A stretch of DNA of 60,000 nucleotides, from assembly GCF_963678635.1 (NCBI RefSeq), contig NC_087062.1, forward strand, positions 96,899,705-96,959,704. The letters run 5' to 3'. Source of the stretch: Symsagittifera roscoffensis (Eukaryota > Xenacoelomorpha > Acoela > Convolutidae). Under the pieces are notes generated by a model. It did no database searches and was not told where the DNA came from. It saw only the letters and a program-made list of their open reading frames with translations. Of this stretch, positions 50,019 through 59,966 are shown in pieces. The position numbers were made by a program, and so were the translations under genes. Within the stretch, counting starts at the first letter, position 1; each line of letters begins with the position of its first letter.

Positions 50019-51521
50019 ATGAGTCTAGACAAGTCAAGGATACCAAAACGAGGTAATCGCTCTAGGAAATTCATACCTGAAAAGCAAAGAAAAACTATGA
50101 CCGATCCTTTTGTGGATTGGATCAAGCGATCCCGGTCTAACAAAAGGGGGACGGTTTCAGGCAGAATGGTTGAAACGAGAAGTCAAAAGACCTCAGAAGA
50201 ACGAAGAGAACTGTTAGAAGTGGAGGTCAATACAGACCATACCATGAATGACAACCAGGAAGTAAATGAACTGGAAGGGAGAGGCAGAAGGCTGGCGAGT
50301 GAATCTACCCCGGTAGAACAAGGCCATGATTTTGCCACTTCCACCGGGACATTGGATAGAGAAGAGATGTCGGAACTGTCCGACATCTCAACTGAGGTAG
50401 CGACAACGAGAAGAATGAAGAACACCCTCGGGAACATCTTTCCATTCAGCATGGGAGGAGGAACAGGCAACGATGGTGAGTCCCAGGAGGAAGAAGATGA
50501 AGAGGAGCAAGGGGACTATGGATCTCAAGTCAGCCTCAATAGTTCAGTCCAAGAGAGTGAGGCACACATCGGAGGAGAGACTGGAAACACGGACAAATTT
50601 GGTGTGGTGACAACTATAAGCAAAGAAGCAAACACACCAGGCCAGTCAAAAGACTTCACGATGAGGGCAAGTTCGGAGCCAGAACCTGGTGAGAATAGAA
50701 CCAGAGGGCTCGGCAACGCGTTAAATGACCCTGAGACAAATAATGAAAAGACGTCGAGGCAGCGAGTCAAGGTCCGGATCTCGACAAGCATGAAGTTACC
50801 TGGCACCGATAGGGTTACACCACCACTAGTAACGCCACTGGTGGATAACGGGGCAGCACTAGAGGAAGCCTTAAACAACATAGTGGACAGTTTAGGAGAA
50901 CAAAACGAGCAAATGTCAATAAGGATGAGTGAACTAGAAAGAGCAGTTCACATTGAGAGAGAAAGGCTGCGGGAAGAAATAAACCGCAACAGACAAGAAG
51001 TTGACAGGAGCGAAAAACTCTTGAAAGAGAGAACGGATGAACACATGACGAGGAACTTGTCGCGAATGACAAGAGAGGGGGAACAGAGGGAGTCACGCTT
51101 AAGAGCCGACATGGAGAAGTTAAGAATACAGCAAGAGCAGTCTCTTGGGACTCTTGACACAAAGATAGATGCGATGATGGAGAGGCGAACTCAGGCTATC
51201 ATGGATAGGTTGGACGGGCTACTAAGCAGCAAAAGTGGACCAAAAGAAGGAGAACCGAATTCGGGAGGTCCCAGCAGGGAACCGAAGGTGAACTTCAATG
51301 AACATCAAAAGAGGAAGACGTATGGATCCACTAGAGGCAGGGGCAGTTCATCAGGCTATGCCACAAGGGATAATGGAGCATGGGGCCCGAACAATAGAGC
51401 AAGTTCAACGGGGAACAGACGAACCTCTAACGAACGACCAACGCAAGGCGCACAGGCGACTGGGAGGAGTGATTCCGGCAACAGGGGGCATGCAAGCCCG
51501 AGGAGGGGTCACGTGGGCTAA
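50019..51521 (+). CDS. gag: Element C Gag, N-terminal part
   Basis: 500 codons from ATG 50019; an internal start at ATG 50166 (MVETRS) lies five bases after TTTCAG and corresponds to MVSTRS in B. The upstream part is basic, as in B. A disordered acidic stretch is followed by a coiled coil (about residues 285-390) and a Gly/Arg/Ser-rich tail. TAA 51519-51521 interrupts the frame; the same frame continues to the capsid-like region at about 51627, as in B, which has no stop here. The TAA is therefore probably a lesion (CAA to TAA would explain it). Confidence 0.8.
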   Translation: MSLDKSRIPKRGNRSRKFIPEKQRKTMTDPFVDWIKRSRSNKRGTVSGRMVETRSQKTSEERRELLEVEVNTDHTMNDNQEVNELEGRGRRLASESTPVEQGHDFATSTGTLDREEMSELSDISTEVATTRRMKNTLGNIFPFSMGGGTGNDGESQEEEDEEEQGDYGSQVSLNSSVQESEAHIGGETGNTDKFGVVTTISKEANTPGQSKDFTMRASSEPEPGENRTRGLGNALNDPETNNEKTSRQRVKVRISTSMKLPGTDRVTPPLVTPLVDNGAALEEALNNIVDSLGEQNEQMSIRMSELERAVHIERERLREEINRNRQEVDRSEKLLKERTDEHMTRNLSRMTREGEQRESRLRADMEKLRIQQEQSLGTLDTKIDAMMERRTQAIMDRLDGLLSSKSGPKEGEPNSGGPSREPKVNFNEHQKRKTYGSTRGRGSSSGYATRDNGAWGPNNRASSTGNRRTSNERPTQGAQATGRSDSGNRGHASPRRGHVG

Positions 51522-53801
51522 GCGGGAAGTGCTCACGGTGATTCGGATTGCAGGGATGCACCGCACACAGAGCCTTCGACGAGGTGTGAGGACACTCAAG
51601 CGGGACACTCAAGGGATGCTACGGCAATGGCCACAGCATTTGAACCCCTGAACAGGTCTCTGGAGACATTCCTGACGAGGTTATCTAGAACCAATGAACG
51701 CAGTGAGAAGTCCAGAAGAGTCTTTAAAAAGCCGAGATGCTACAAAGATGAATCTGATGGCTGTATTGATACCTGGATAGAGGTAATGAAGCTGCATTTC
51801 GAGGAAGAGGACTTGTCTGAGAGACAGGAATGCAGCGCGCTCACCAGCAACTTAGAAGGGACAGCCCTGAACTGTGTCATGGCTAAGAAACAGTATCAAC
51901 GTGACACTGCAGAGAAAATCTTCGAAATCTTGTTAAACCGTTTCGGATCAGGGGTGCAGGGGCACCAGGCGATGATGCGCTTCGAGAAACGGAGGCAACG
52001 GGAAAATGAAACCATAGACAAGTTTCTCGATGATTTGGAAATGCTGAGAAGACGCAGCCAACCGGATGAGTCAAACCGAAGGATGAACCTGGCCGTAGCC
52101 TCAAAGTTCATCGATGGTGTGAAAAACGATGAACTTCGTACGATGCTAGCAACGCATTACACACCACTATCAACTAATGCGCCAACACCGGAGGAGTTGA
52201 GGCTCAAATCAAAAGAGTACCTATTGTTGAAACCTCCTTCGAGATCTGGATATTACAAGAACAATTATGGCAATTTTAACAACGGACCAGCGAACCAAGG
52301 GAACAATTGGTACAAACCGAGGGACGATATGGACAAGAGACGCTCTTGTGCTAACTGTAGTTCAACAGACCATCATGTGTTAGCATGCCCAGCTTACAAA
52401 CAAGGCATGAAAGCAATAGGCTTTAGCCTCGAAGACGAAGATGCGTCAGAGTTGGACCATGAGGATTTCATGAGAGGAGTAATTGCGAAATTCGGCCCGA
52501 GGTGTTTCTTTTGCAACTTGGAAGGTCATTTTAAATCAGATTGTCCACAATTCTGGGATGCAGTGGCAGACATCAAGCATCCAAGGCATGAAGAAGCTTT
52601 GTCAGGAGTGAAAGCGAGCAAGGCTGGACTTTTGAGCGAAGCAGAGGCACGCAGGAAGGACAAACCTCAAGAGCTGGCGGCAAAGAAAATGCAAGCGGTA
52701 ACAGAAGAAGCATGTGAACCGGAGCCAGCAACTGCGGCCGATGACTTCAAGATCGATTATAAGGCAGCCGCAAATGATGCTCTAAATAGAGTACAACAGG
52801 AATTGGTGACGAAAGAGATCGAACAAAAAGTGAAACTTGAACTGGAAAATGAAAAGCTTCAGGAGCAACTGAATACCTTCGAAGCAACGGAGTTCGAGGA
52901 GACGAAAACACCAAGCAGTTTAGATATGAAGCTTAAAGTAATCTCCGGTAAGAGGTTCGGCATGGCGCCGCAAGGAAAGAAGATACAGTCGATAATATCA
53001 GTGGCTGGACACCAGGTAATAAGAAATCTAAGTGAACCATCAGAGTTCACTTTAATGCATTTGGACACATATGCAGATTATCTGAGGCAGGTGGAGCCAC
53101 GCACTGAGTCGAGAGCTGTGCGAGCACTACTAACGACGGGTGGCCCTCGCATGAAGAAACTTCATGGACGCTACTTGGAGGTCTATGGGCCGTATCAAAT
53201 AATGCTGAACGTGGATGGAATCAGCATCTACACCAGGACTTACATAACAACAGATGATGACCAAATGGGGCAGATCTATTTGGGTGAAGAGGAACTCAAA
53301 GTCCGCAGGATAGGCCATGACGCCACGATGGAACAAGACGCGGTACATATTGGATATGAAGCAGATGTGACAGCACATCTGCTCGACACCAACGGAACAA
53401 AAATCGGAGTCACAGGGCTTCTGGACACAGGCGCGGTGGTGAGTGTGATGCCGATAAAGACCTGGGAAAGAATGGGCTTCACGCGGGAAGATCTGATTCC
53501 TACGAATCTCAGACTAGCCGCTGCAAATCGAGGAGCTATCTACGTAGCCGGAAGAACACCAGTGACGGTCCTTCAAATGGGAGGACGGAACCTTTGGATG
53601 AGCTTCCTGGTGGTAGAGAATCTGGACGACGCCGACCAATTCATCCTGGGCAGAGATTTTGTCAGGAACTTTGACGTGATGATTGACTTGAACAACTGTC
53701 TAATACGGATTAGAAACCCGGACCGAAAGTATGTTAAGAAACCAATTAATAGGATAATAACTGACGAGAATAAGGTACCAGTTTTTTGGATAGAAAAGTA
53801 A
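51522..53801 (+). CDS. Element C Gag C-terminal part and protease
   Basis: Continues the gag frame after the TAA; the first ATG is at 51627. Counted from it: capsid-like region (about 30-200, with KDESDGCIDTW and FEKRRQRENETIDKFLDDL); two CCHC knuckles, CANCSSTDHHVLAC and CFFCNLEGHFKSDC; and an aspartic protease with DTGA (Asp about 600). The frame ends at TAA 53799-53801 right after a run of six T (about 53781-53786), where coding moves to the -1 frame. B is uninterrupted at this point, so either one T was lost here or C uses a slip on the T-run. Confidence 0.88.
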   Translation, partial: AGSAHGDSDCRDAPHTEPSTRCEDTQAGHSRDATAMATAFEPLNRSLETFLTRLSRTNERSEKSRRVFKKPRCYKDESDGCIDTWIEVMKLHFEEEDLSERQECSALTSNLEGTALNCVMAKKQYQRDTAEKIFEILLNRFGSGVQGHQAMMRFEKRRQRENETIDKFLDDLEMLRRRSQPDESNRRMNLAVASKFIDGVKNDELRTMLATHYTPLSTNAPTPEELRLKSKEYLLLKPPSRSGYYKNNYGNFNNGPANQGNNWYKPRDDMDKRRSCANCSSTDHHVLACPAYKQGMKAIGFSLEDEDASELDHEDFMRGVIAKFGPRCFFCNLEGHFKSDCPQFWDAVADIKHPRHEEALSGVKASKAGLLSEAEARRKDKPQELAAKKMQAVTEEACEPEPATAADDFKIDYKAAANDALNRVQQELVTKEIEQKVKLELENEKLQEQLNTFEATEFEETKTPSSLDMKLKVISGKRFGMAPQGKKIQSIISVAGHQVIRNLSEPSEFTLMHLDTYADYLRQVEPRTESRAVRALLTTGGPRMKKLHGRYLEVYGPYQIMLNVDGISIYTRTYITTDDDQMGQIYLGEEELKVRRIGHDATMEQDAVHIGYEADVTAHLLDTNGTKIGVTGLLDTGAVVSVMPIKTWERMGFTREDLIPTNLRLAAANRGAIYVAGRTPVTVLQMGGRNLWMSFLVVENLDDADQFILGRDFVRNFDVMIDLNNCLIRIRNPDRKYVKKPINRIITDENKVPVFWIEK

Positions 53802-56800
53802 AATTACAACCAGGACAAGCTGTGGTAGCAATTTTTAGAATGAGAAATTTAAATTCGTTAAGTGATAGTAAACAGGTTTGCTTAGTACCGAATCCAAATA
53901 GTCAGAGTTCGGTGATTTTAGGCCGGAGGTTCTCGGTAACGCGAAACGGACTGTGTGTCAGTGTGTTGTTGAACACACTGGACACCACGGTTTCAATCCA
54001 GCGTGGAAAGAAGCTTGGTTACGCATTGCCGATGAGGACCGACTATGAAGAGACACAAAACTTGAAGAAACATATTGTGAAAGACTGTCCTTATCATGCC
54101 AATAAAGATAAAATTTTAAAGAGGATTAATGAATTAAAATCTATTCATAAATTGTTTTCAATGAAATCCGAAACGGACGACGGCTTGTCAAGCTGCTCGA
54201 ATTTTCCGGAACGCCCCTCGTCATATGAATTAGAATCTGACAAACCGGTTTTGCCAGAGATAGAACACTTGAAAGGGAAAATAGGTGAGGGGGATTTCGA
54301 AAAATTACGGGATCTCCTAAATCGGAACGCTGATGTATTTTCAAAACATAAGGCGGACATCGGTTGCTGTAATTTCGTCGAACACGAAATCGAACTAGAA
54401 GAAGGCGCCGTACCCCATCGGGAAGGCGCAAGGCGAATGACGCCACAGAAATCGGAAGCGTGCCGAGCAGAAATAGAAATGTTACTTGAATACGACATGA
54501 TAGAACCCTCGAAATCGCCGTGGGCTTGCGGGGTAGTAATGGCGAAAAAGAAATGGGGGCAGCTTAGATTTTGTTGCGACTTTCGTTACTTGAACGCGGT
54601 AACGATTAAAGATGCGTACCCGATACCGCGAATAGACGAGAGCCTATCCAAACTTGGTGATGCCAAGTTCTTCACCACATTGGACTTAGGTTCTGCCTTC
54701 TGGCAAGTCCCTCTGCGAAAGAAGGACAGAGAGAAAACTGGATTCGCGTGCGAATTGGGGTTGTACCAGTGGAAGAGGATGCCCTTTGGCTTGTGCAATG
54801 CAACAGCAACTTTTCAAAGGCTGATGGCTCAGGCTTTGACAGGAGTGACCAAAAAGTACGGGAATCTCTTGATGTGCTACGTGGATGACGTAGTCATAGC
54901 GACACCGACCCTAGAGGATCACATTGATCGGCTCGATGAGGTCTTCGGATGTATGAAAAGAGCAGGCTTGAAATGCAAACCATCGAAATGTGAAATCCTC
55001 AGGGATTCGATCAAGTACCTGGGAAGAATGGTAGACAGGCATGGGGTGAGGCCAGATCCGGAAGCAGTAGAGGCTGTGCTGACATGGAAGGCTCCGAGAA
55101 CGGACACAAAGCTAATGAGCTTCCTGGGGTTTGCCAATTACTACCGAGAATTCATTAAGGGATATGCGGACAAAGTGTATCCGATGCAGAAGCTGATGCG
55201 CAACAAAGGGAAGAAGTTCGAATGGAACGATGAAGCACAAGTTGCTTTCGAGAACATAAAGCGGGAACTGTGCGAAGCGCCAGTGCTAGGCATGCCTACA
55301 GAAAAGGGCATGTATGTTCTTGACACAGACGCATCGGTGGTGGCCATCTCAGGAATCTTGCATCAAGAGCAAGAATGGAACGGAAGAACAGTTCTCCGTC
55401 CCATTGCATACGGCAGCAAGGTCCTGAGTGACACAGAGATGAAATATGGCGCACCAAAAGCAGAAATGTTTGCTGTAGTCACATTTGTGGAAAAGTACCG
55501 TGCATACTTGGGGAGCGCTCCCTTCAAGTTGCGCGTGGACAACAGGGCGTTATCCTGGTTGAAAACCTACTCGATGGATCAGAGTTATATTGGTAGATGG
55601 ATAGTGAGATTGGATGGCTACCATATGATAATCGAGCATAGGATGCGCGATAAACACCAGAATGCTGATAGCCTCAGCAAGAAAACTGAGTTCTATGAAA
55701 GGTTGGAGCAGAAGCAAGCCAATCAGGCGGAAATAAAGGAGGGATTCTCGTTTCTAGACAAAGAAACTTATGAAGCGCTTCCCTTAACGAGATGGTTGGA
55801 TAAGTCTGGACATCCAATTCCAGGACATCCTGAGTTACCTGTTGAGAAAGCAGCCGAGATAAAGATCCTGTCAAAGGAGGACCCGATCCCGTTGGATTTG
55901 CTGCTGCGCTCGAGTCTGGTCCAGCAAGAACTCTCTCGCATGAATATAAACAGCCTCTCATTACTGGATAAAACGGTGCAAGTCACACCACAGGTGATGC
56001 GGATGCTGGGTGGATTGTTAGAAAGAGAAGTGACCAGAGATGACCCCGAGTGGACGGCAGCAGTGGCATCGCTAACAGTCAGGGAGAAAGTAAAGATCAA
56101 GCCGTCCAGACGACAACACGAAGAGACCGAGAGGGATTGTAGGACAATAGTTCAGCAACTAGTATCCTCAATACCCCAAGAGATTTTAACCAGAACTTCT
56201 TACGGACAAAAAGAACAGGAGAGCGGCAAGCAAAAGAAAACTGTCACCTTTGTGTACCGGGAGGAAGAGGGTGAACTTGTAAAACAAAATCTGCTGCAAG
56301 ACTATTTGTCCGGGGAGAAGGATAAAGAGAAAGATCAAAGATCACAAGATCAACACCCGGGACAAGAAAATTTGTCCGGGGAGTCCGAGATAGACGAGGA
56401 AATTCCTGATGAGGAACAGGACCTAGAGAACAAGGTTTTGTCCGGGGAGTTCAGATGGATGCGAAGAAAGTACAGACATGATCTGGAGGAGCGTGCAGTA
56501 TCCAGCATAACAACTTCGACGGATGACAATTCAGAAAGCTCAGGAATGAACACCTATTCAGACAGGGATTCGACCTTGGGATCAGAACTGTCAGAACTGG
56601 CGATACACACGCTACTAGTGGAAACTCGGGCGAGAGACCTAGACAGAGAGGTGTACCAGGATCCGGACAGCAATCGCTACCTTATACCGAGCGAAAGAGT
56701 CTTTGACAACGCAGCGGATGACTTGGAGACAATAGCGGTATCGAAACGTTCGATAAGCCTATTGCCGCAGAAAGCGGTAGTCAGGACTGATCTTCTGCCG

Positions 56801-57949
56801 TTTCAACAAGAGACACAACCGTTGGCGAAGATTTGGTGCGTTAAGATGGAGGAAGACACACATCCACCCAACGAGCTGAATAGTCAGATGAGGGTCATGA
56901 AGACGTACTTTAAGGCGAGATACAGACTCTCGGACCTTCTGAGGGCGCAGAGAAATGATCGCATGACAAGCAACCTGAAAAGGTGGATCGAGAATGGTTC
57001 TCCGGATAAAGGGGACCTCGAGGAAGATAGTTATCGCATCCTGAGACAGTACTTCATGCAGAAGGAAGGGAGATTATATTTGAACAAGGACGGAATTGTG
57101 GCTTGCAAAAGAAGGGAGGAAGACAGAGTCCTGTACAAGTATAACGCGATAGTATTACCGCAACTTTATCAGACAGAACTATTATTCAGGTCACATGATC
57201 AGATGGGCCATCAGGGGATCGACAAAGTGTATCAGAGGATCCTGAAGCGCTTTGAGTGGCCTGGGATGAAAAAGGCATGCGAGAAATGGGTGACAGCATG
57301 TCTGTCATGCCAACAGGTCAAGGATCCTAGGAAGTTGCGATTTCCTTTGCAATCGATCGAGTCGTCTGAATTCAATGAGGTGGTACAAATCGATCACCAA
57401 AAAATTTGCATGACAGACAATGGTTACAATCAGGTGCTGGTCATGATAGATCTTTTTACGAAGTACGCAGAGGCCGTGCCCTGCATAACTGCCTCGGCGG
57501 AAGAGACATGCGACCACCTGATTAATACATGGATAGCAAGACATGGTTGTCCGATGACGTTTCAATCGGACAATGGAACAGCTTTCGTAGGAGAGCTTAC
57601 GAAAGAGCTTATGAGACGCTCACAGGTCGCTCAAGCTCACTCCACGACGTACCACCCTCAGACGAATGGCTTAGTGGAAAGACAGAATAGGACGTTAGTG
57701 TCGATGCTGAGAGTATATTGTTCCAGGTACATGACCGATTGTGACAGATACCTTCCACAGGTGATGGGGGCATATAATAGCACGCAACACTCCACCACTG
57801 GAGTCAGTCCACACATGATGCTAACTGGACACGAAAAGTCTTTACCCTTAACCTTCTTCTACCCAGAATATGAGGGGAAGAAAACGTCCCCACAGGTCTA
57901 CGTGAGGGATGTGATCAGACGCCAACAGGAGTTGAACGACTTGTGTTGA
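53786..57949 (+). CDS. pol: Element C Pol: RT, RNase H, integrase
   Basis: 1387 codons in the -1 frame relative to gag-protease. RT has LDLGSAFWQVPL and YVDD (365-368), RNase H has DTDAS, and an acidic linker holds three PPT-core motifs. The integrase zinc module and DD35E core (VQIDHQK, FQSDNG, NGLVERQ) are intact. It stops at TGA 57947-57949, where A and B have an Arg codon (CGA to TGA fits), a short distance before the GPF module. The catalytic domains are complete, unlike B, where the stop falls right after the catalytic Glu. Confidence 0.94.
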   Translation: MDRKVKLQPGQAVVAIFRMRNLNSLSDSKQVCLVPNPNSQSSVILGRRFSVTRNGLCVSVLLNTLDTTVSIQRGKKLGYALPMRTDYEETQNLKKHIVKDCPYHANKDKILKRINELKSIHKLFSMKSETDDGLSSCSNFPERPSSYELESDKPVLPEIEHLKGKIGEGDFEKLRDLLNRNADVFSKHKADIGCCNFVEHEIELEEGAVPHREGARRMTPQKSEACRAEIEMLLEYDMIEPSKSPWACGVVMAKKKWGQLRFCCDFRYLNAVTIKDAYPIPRIDESLSKLGDAKFFTTLDLGSAFWQVPLRKKDREKTGFACELGLYQWKRMPFGLCNATATFQRLMAQALTGVTKKYGNLLMCYVDDVVIATPTLEDHIDRLDEVFGCMKRAGLKCKPSKCEILRDSIKYLGRMVDRHGVRPDPEAVEAVLTWKAPRTDTKLMSFLGFANYYREFIKGYADKVYPMQKLMRNKGKKFEWNDEAQVAFENIKRELCEAPVLGMPTEKGMYVLDTDASVVAISGILHQEQEWNGRTVLRPIAYGSKVLSDTEMKYGAPKAEMFAVVTFVEKYRAYLGSAPFKLRVDNRALSWLKTYSMDQSYIGRWIVRLDGYHMIIEHRMRDKHQNADSLSKKTEFYERLEQKQANQAEIKEGFSFLDKETYEALPLTRWLDKSGHPIPGHPELPVEKAAEIKILSKEDPIPLDLLLRSSLVQQELSRMNINSLSLLDKTVQVTPQVMRMLGGLLEREVTRDDPEWTAAVASLTVREKVKIKPSRRQHEETERDCRTIVQQLVSSIPQEILTRTSYGQKEQESGKQKKTVTFVYREEEGELVKQNLLQDYLSGEKDKEKDQRSQDQHPGQENLSGESEIDEEIPDEEQDLENKVLSGEFRWMRRKYRHDLEERAVSSITTSTDDNSESSGMNTYSDRDSTLGSELSELAIHTLLVETRARDLDREVYQDPDSNRYLIPSERVFDNAADDLETIAVSKRSISLLPQKAVVRTDLLPFQQETQPLAKIWCVKMEEDTHPPNELNSQMRVMKTYFKARYRLSDLLRAQRNDRMTSNLKRWIENGSPDKGDLEEDSYRILRQYFMQKEGRLYLNKDGIVACKRREEDRVLYKYNAIVLPQLYQTELLFRSHDQMGHQGIDKVYQRILKRFEWPGMKKACEKWVTACLSCQQVKDPRKLRFPLQSIESSEFNEVVQIDHQKICMTDNGYNQVLVMIDLFTKYAEAVPCITASAEETCDHLINTWIARHGCPMTFQSDNGTAFVGELTKELMRRSQVAQAHSTTYHPQTNGLVERQNRTLVSMLRVYCSRYMTDCDRYLPQVMGAYNSTQHSTTGVSPHMMLTGHEKSLPLTFFYPEYEGKKTSPQVYVRDVIRRQQELNDLC
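56308..56449 (+). promoter_or_regulatory. Three internal PPT-core motifs (element C)
   Basis: GTCCGGGGAG at 56308-56317, 56374-56383 and 56440-56449, each preceded by two to four T and spaced by exactly 66 bases. The surrounding linker protein is not conserved with A/B, yet this decamer is. Confidence 0.55.
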
Positions 57950-59548
57950 CGAAACACTCAGCAGGCACAGGCAAGGCAGAGGAAAAGTTTCGACAAGAAA
58001 GCAGCTGGTGCAAAGGCTTACTCGGTGGGTGACTACGTATGGGTATTTCAGAACGTTATACCACCGAAAGGGACAAAGAAGCTTCTGAAGAAGTGGAGGG
58101 GACCCTTCATGATTACAGAGGTGCACCAAGAGGGACGCTTTTACAGACTGAGTACTGGCCGAGCCGCCCACTACGAGAACATCAAGCCACACAATCCATC
58201 GACAGAAGACTGGTGTATACCTGCAGACATGGAAGAAGGGGATTATCTAATGATGGATCCTGCTTGTGAGGTCAATGAAAAAGGCACCAGGGAGAAGAAC
58301 GATGGAAACGAAATCGTAGAAGAAGGTACGGATATACCGCTGGACCTGGATCCAAACGAAAAGATCGAAGCGGATGATGAAACCTTACCCTACGCAGAAG
58401 AGGATTGGCAGGATCCCGAACAAACAGAGGTTCCCAAGAACTTGGAAGCAGATCTTCCGTTCACGATGCAGACTCGTCAGAAGGACGGGACGAGACCAAG
58501 AAAGAAGTACAATCCTTACGGTGACGACTTTATAGTGGATAGGATAGATCTAAAGAAAATAGTGGAGGAAGTAGTGGGTTTAGAGGAAATAACTGTGTCA
58601 CAAGACATTGACATAGTCAATGATGACAACGATGAGTGGGTTGACGACTGGTCGAAACCCGAGGTAGAATTTGACGATGAGCAACAGCAGTCATATGAAC
58701 AAGACCAGACGAACCTGCGTGTCTTAGAGTGGCTGAATGAAACGACCTCGGATCCAGAGAAGACCAGCGTTACGATTCAAGATGTAGATCGTGAAAGCAT
58801 GAAATACATCAAGACTGAACGAGACGATCCGTCCTGGGCTGCCCAGGAAGGACGACTACTCATTCCAGCTTCTAATCTTGACTTAATACCCGGTATGCGA
58901 TCGACGGGGACGCCGATGGATATTTTTGTCCGGGGAGTGGGGGTAGGACTTACCCACACTGAAAACTTGATAATAAAAAAATTGAGAATAGCAAGAGAAA
59001 CAGGAGACTTAGAAGCAGAAACAGGCGAAGAACCTAAGAAACCTGACATAGGCAGGGTAGTTGAGTCATATTTTAACTTACCAAATGAATATTCAAGTAA
59101 CATAGTACTAACAGATAGTGATTTCATACTCACAAACAGAACATGTGCGATAGCGATCACCGCAGACATGAGTTTTAGGACGGCGCTAGCGGCAGATTTT
59201 AAGAGGGAATACAAAAACGTGGAATTCCTTTGGAAGCAAAGACCAGGGATAGGGGGCGTAGCAGCCTTACCCCCGGCGGTGTCGCAGATACCGGGAAAGT
59301 ACTTATGCTTCTTGGTAACGAGGGCAACGGAGAAACAGCACGTGGACCCAGAAAATCTAGTCTTGTCTTTGACGAGGCTGAGGGACTTCCTTGTGGAAAT
59401 GGACGTGAAGGAGCTTAGGCTTCCAGTGTACGATCCAAATAGAGGAAGACTGCATCCTCGAGAATTGTACGCGCTTGTACACGTGATATTCTCTGATACG
59501 AACATACAAGTGTATCTACATAAGAAATATTACTTAAGTATAGGCTGA
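57950..59548 (+). CDS. Element C Pol C-terminus: GPF module and macro-like domain
   Basis: Same frame as the preceding pol part, after the TGA at 57947; the first ATG is at 58025. It has the GPF module (WRGPFMI), a variable acidic linker, then the conserved DIFVRGVGVGLTHTEN block and a complete macro-like domain. That domain has ITADMSF, a basic helix ending KNVEFLWKQR, the GKYLCFLVTR strand, a LVLSLTRLRDFLVEMDV helix, a LPVYDPNRG loop and a terminal NIQVYLHKKYY, ending at TGA 59546-59548. It is the least damaged macro module in the window and, being from another family, the best evidence that the module is selected. Confidence 0.78.
   Translation, partial: RNTQQAQARQRKSFDKKAAGAKAYSVGDYVWVFQNVIPPKGTKKLLKKWRGPFMITEVHQEGRFYRLSTGRAAHYENIKPHNPSTEDWCIPADMEEGDYLMMDPACEVNEKGTREKNDGNEIVEEGTDIPLDLDPNEKIEADDETLPYAEEDWQDPEQTEVPKNLEADLPFTMQTRQKDGTRPRKKYNPYGDDFIVDRIDLKKIVEEVVGLEEITVSQDIDIVNDDNDEWVDDWSKPEVEFDDEQQQSYEQDQTNLRVLEWLNETTSDPEKTSVTIQDVDRESMKYIKTERDDPSWAAQEGRLLIPASNLDLIPGMRSTGTPMDIFVRGVGVGLTHTENLIIKKLRIARETGDLEAETGEEPKKPDIGRVVESYFNLPNEYSSNIVLTDSDFILTNRTCAIAITADMSFRTALAADFKREYKNVEFLWKQRPGIGGVAALPPAVSQIPGKYLCFLVTRATEKQHVDPENLVLSLTRLRDFLVEMDVKELRLPVYDPNRGRLHPRELYALVHVIFSDTNIQVYLHKKYYLSIG
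58920..58959 (+). promoter_or_regulatory. Invariant 40-nt element in element C
   Basis: Same 40 bases as in A and B: PPT core 58928-58937, hairpin 58937-58959. Confidence 0.6.
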
Positions 59549-59966
59549 GTGATGTGCGAGAGGGTGTTAGGCCAAAGACCAAGTTACATGTAATATGTGA
59601 TATGTGTGTTATGTTATGTTATGTTATGTTATGTTATGTTATGTGTTAGGTCATTAAAATCATGGGTAAGTAGGGGTTGGTGACCATGAATAACTAAATA
59701 ACGATTTTGTCAATAGATCCAAAGTTTGGACTGTCCAATCTTAGGTCGTATTCCAAAATTTTAGAAACCAATTGATTTTAATAAATTTTAGGATAAATAT
59801 CTTTTTATCTGAACTGTCTTTAAGCAAATTTTAACGATGTATGTTAAGGTGAAATTGACAGGTGTGACATTCGTGATTTCTTTTCTAGATCCTGATTGAT
59901 CATTTAAAATTACTCACTTCAGTCAAGTTATCAAATCGAATCAAATCAAATTTGGAAAGAACAAGT
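59549..59966 (+). promoter_or_regulatory. Spacer before the second gene of C with candidate acceptor
   Basis: Contains a (TTATG)n microsatellite at about 59609-59644 and TTTTCTAG at 59881-59888 in the position of the TTTTCAG sites of A and B. No gene seen. Confidence 0.5.
59609..59644 (+). repeat. Pentanucleotide microsatellite (TTATG)n
   Basis: About seven units of TTATG in tandem. Confidence 0.9.

Noticed and set aside
3778-59548. Reassigned stop codons in the host genetic code
   Set aside because: All three stops appear as interruptions at different, mostly unshared, places, and genuine gene ends use TGA. Lesions are simpler; only the shared UGA at 8434 and 39481 deserves attention.
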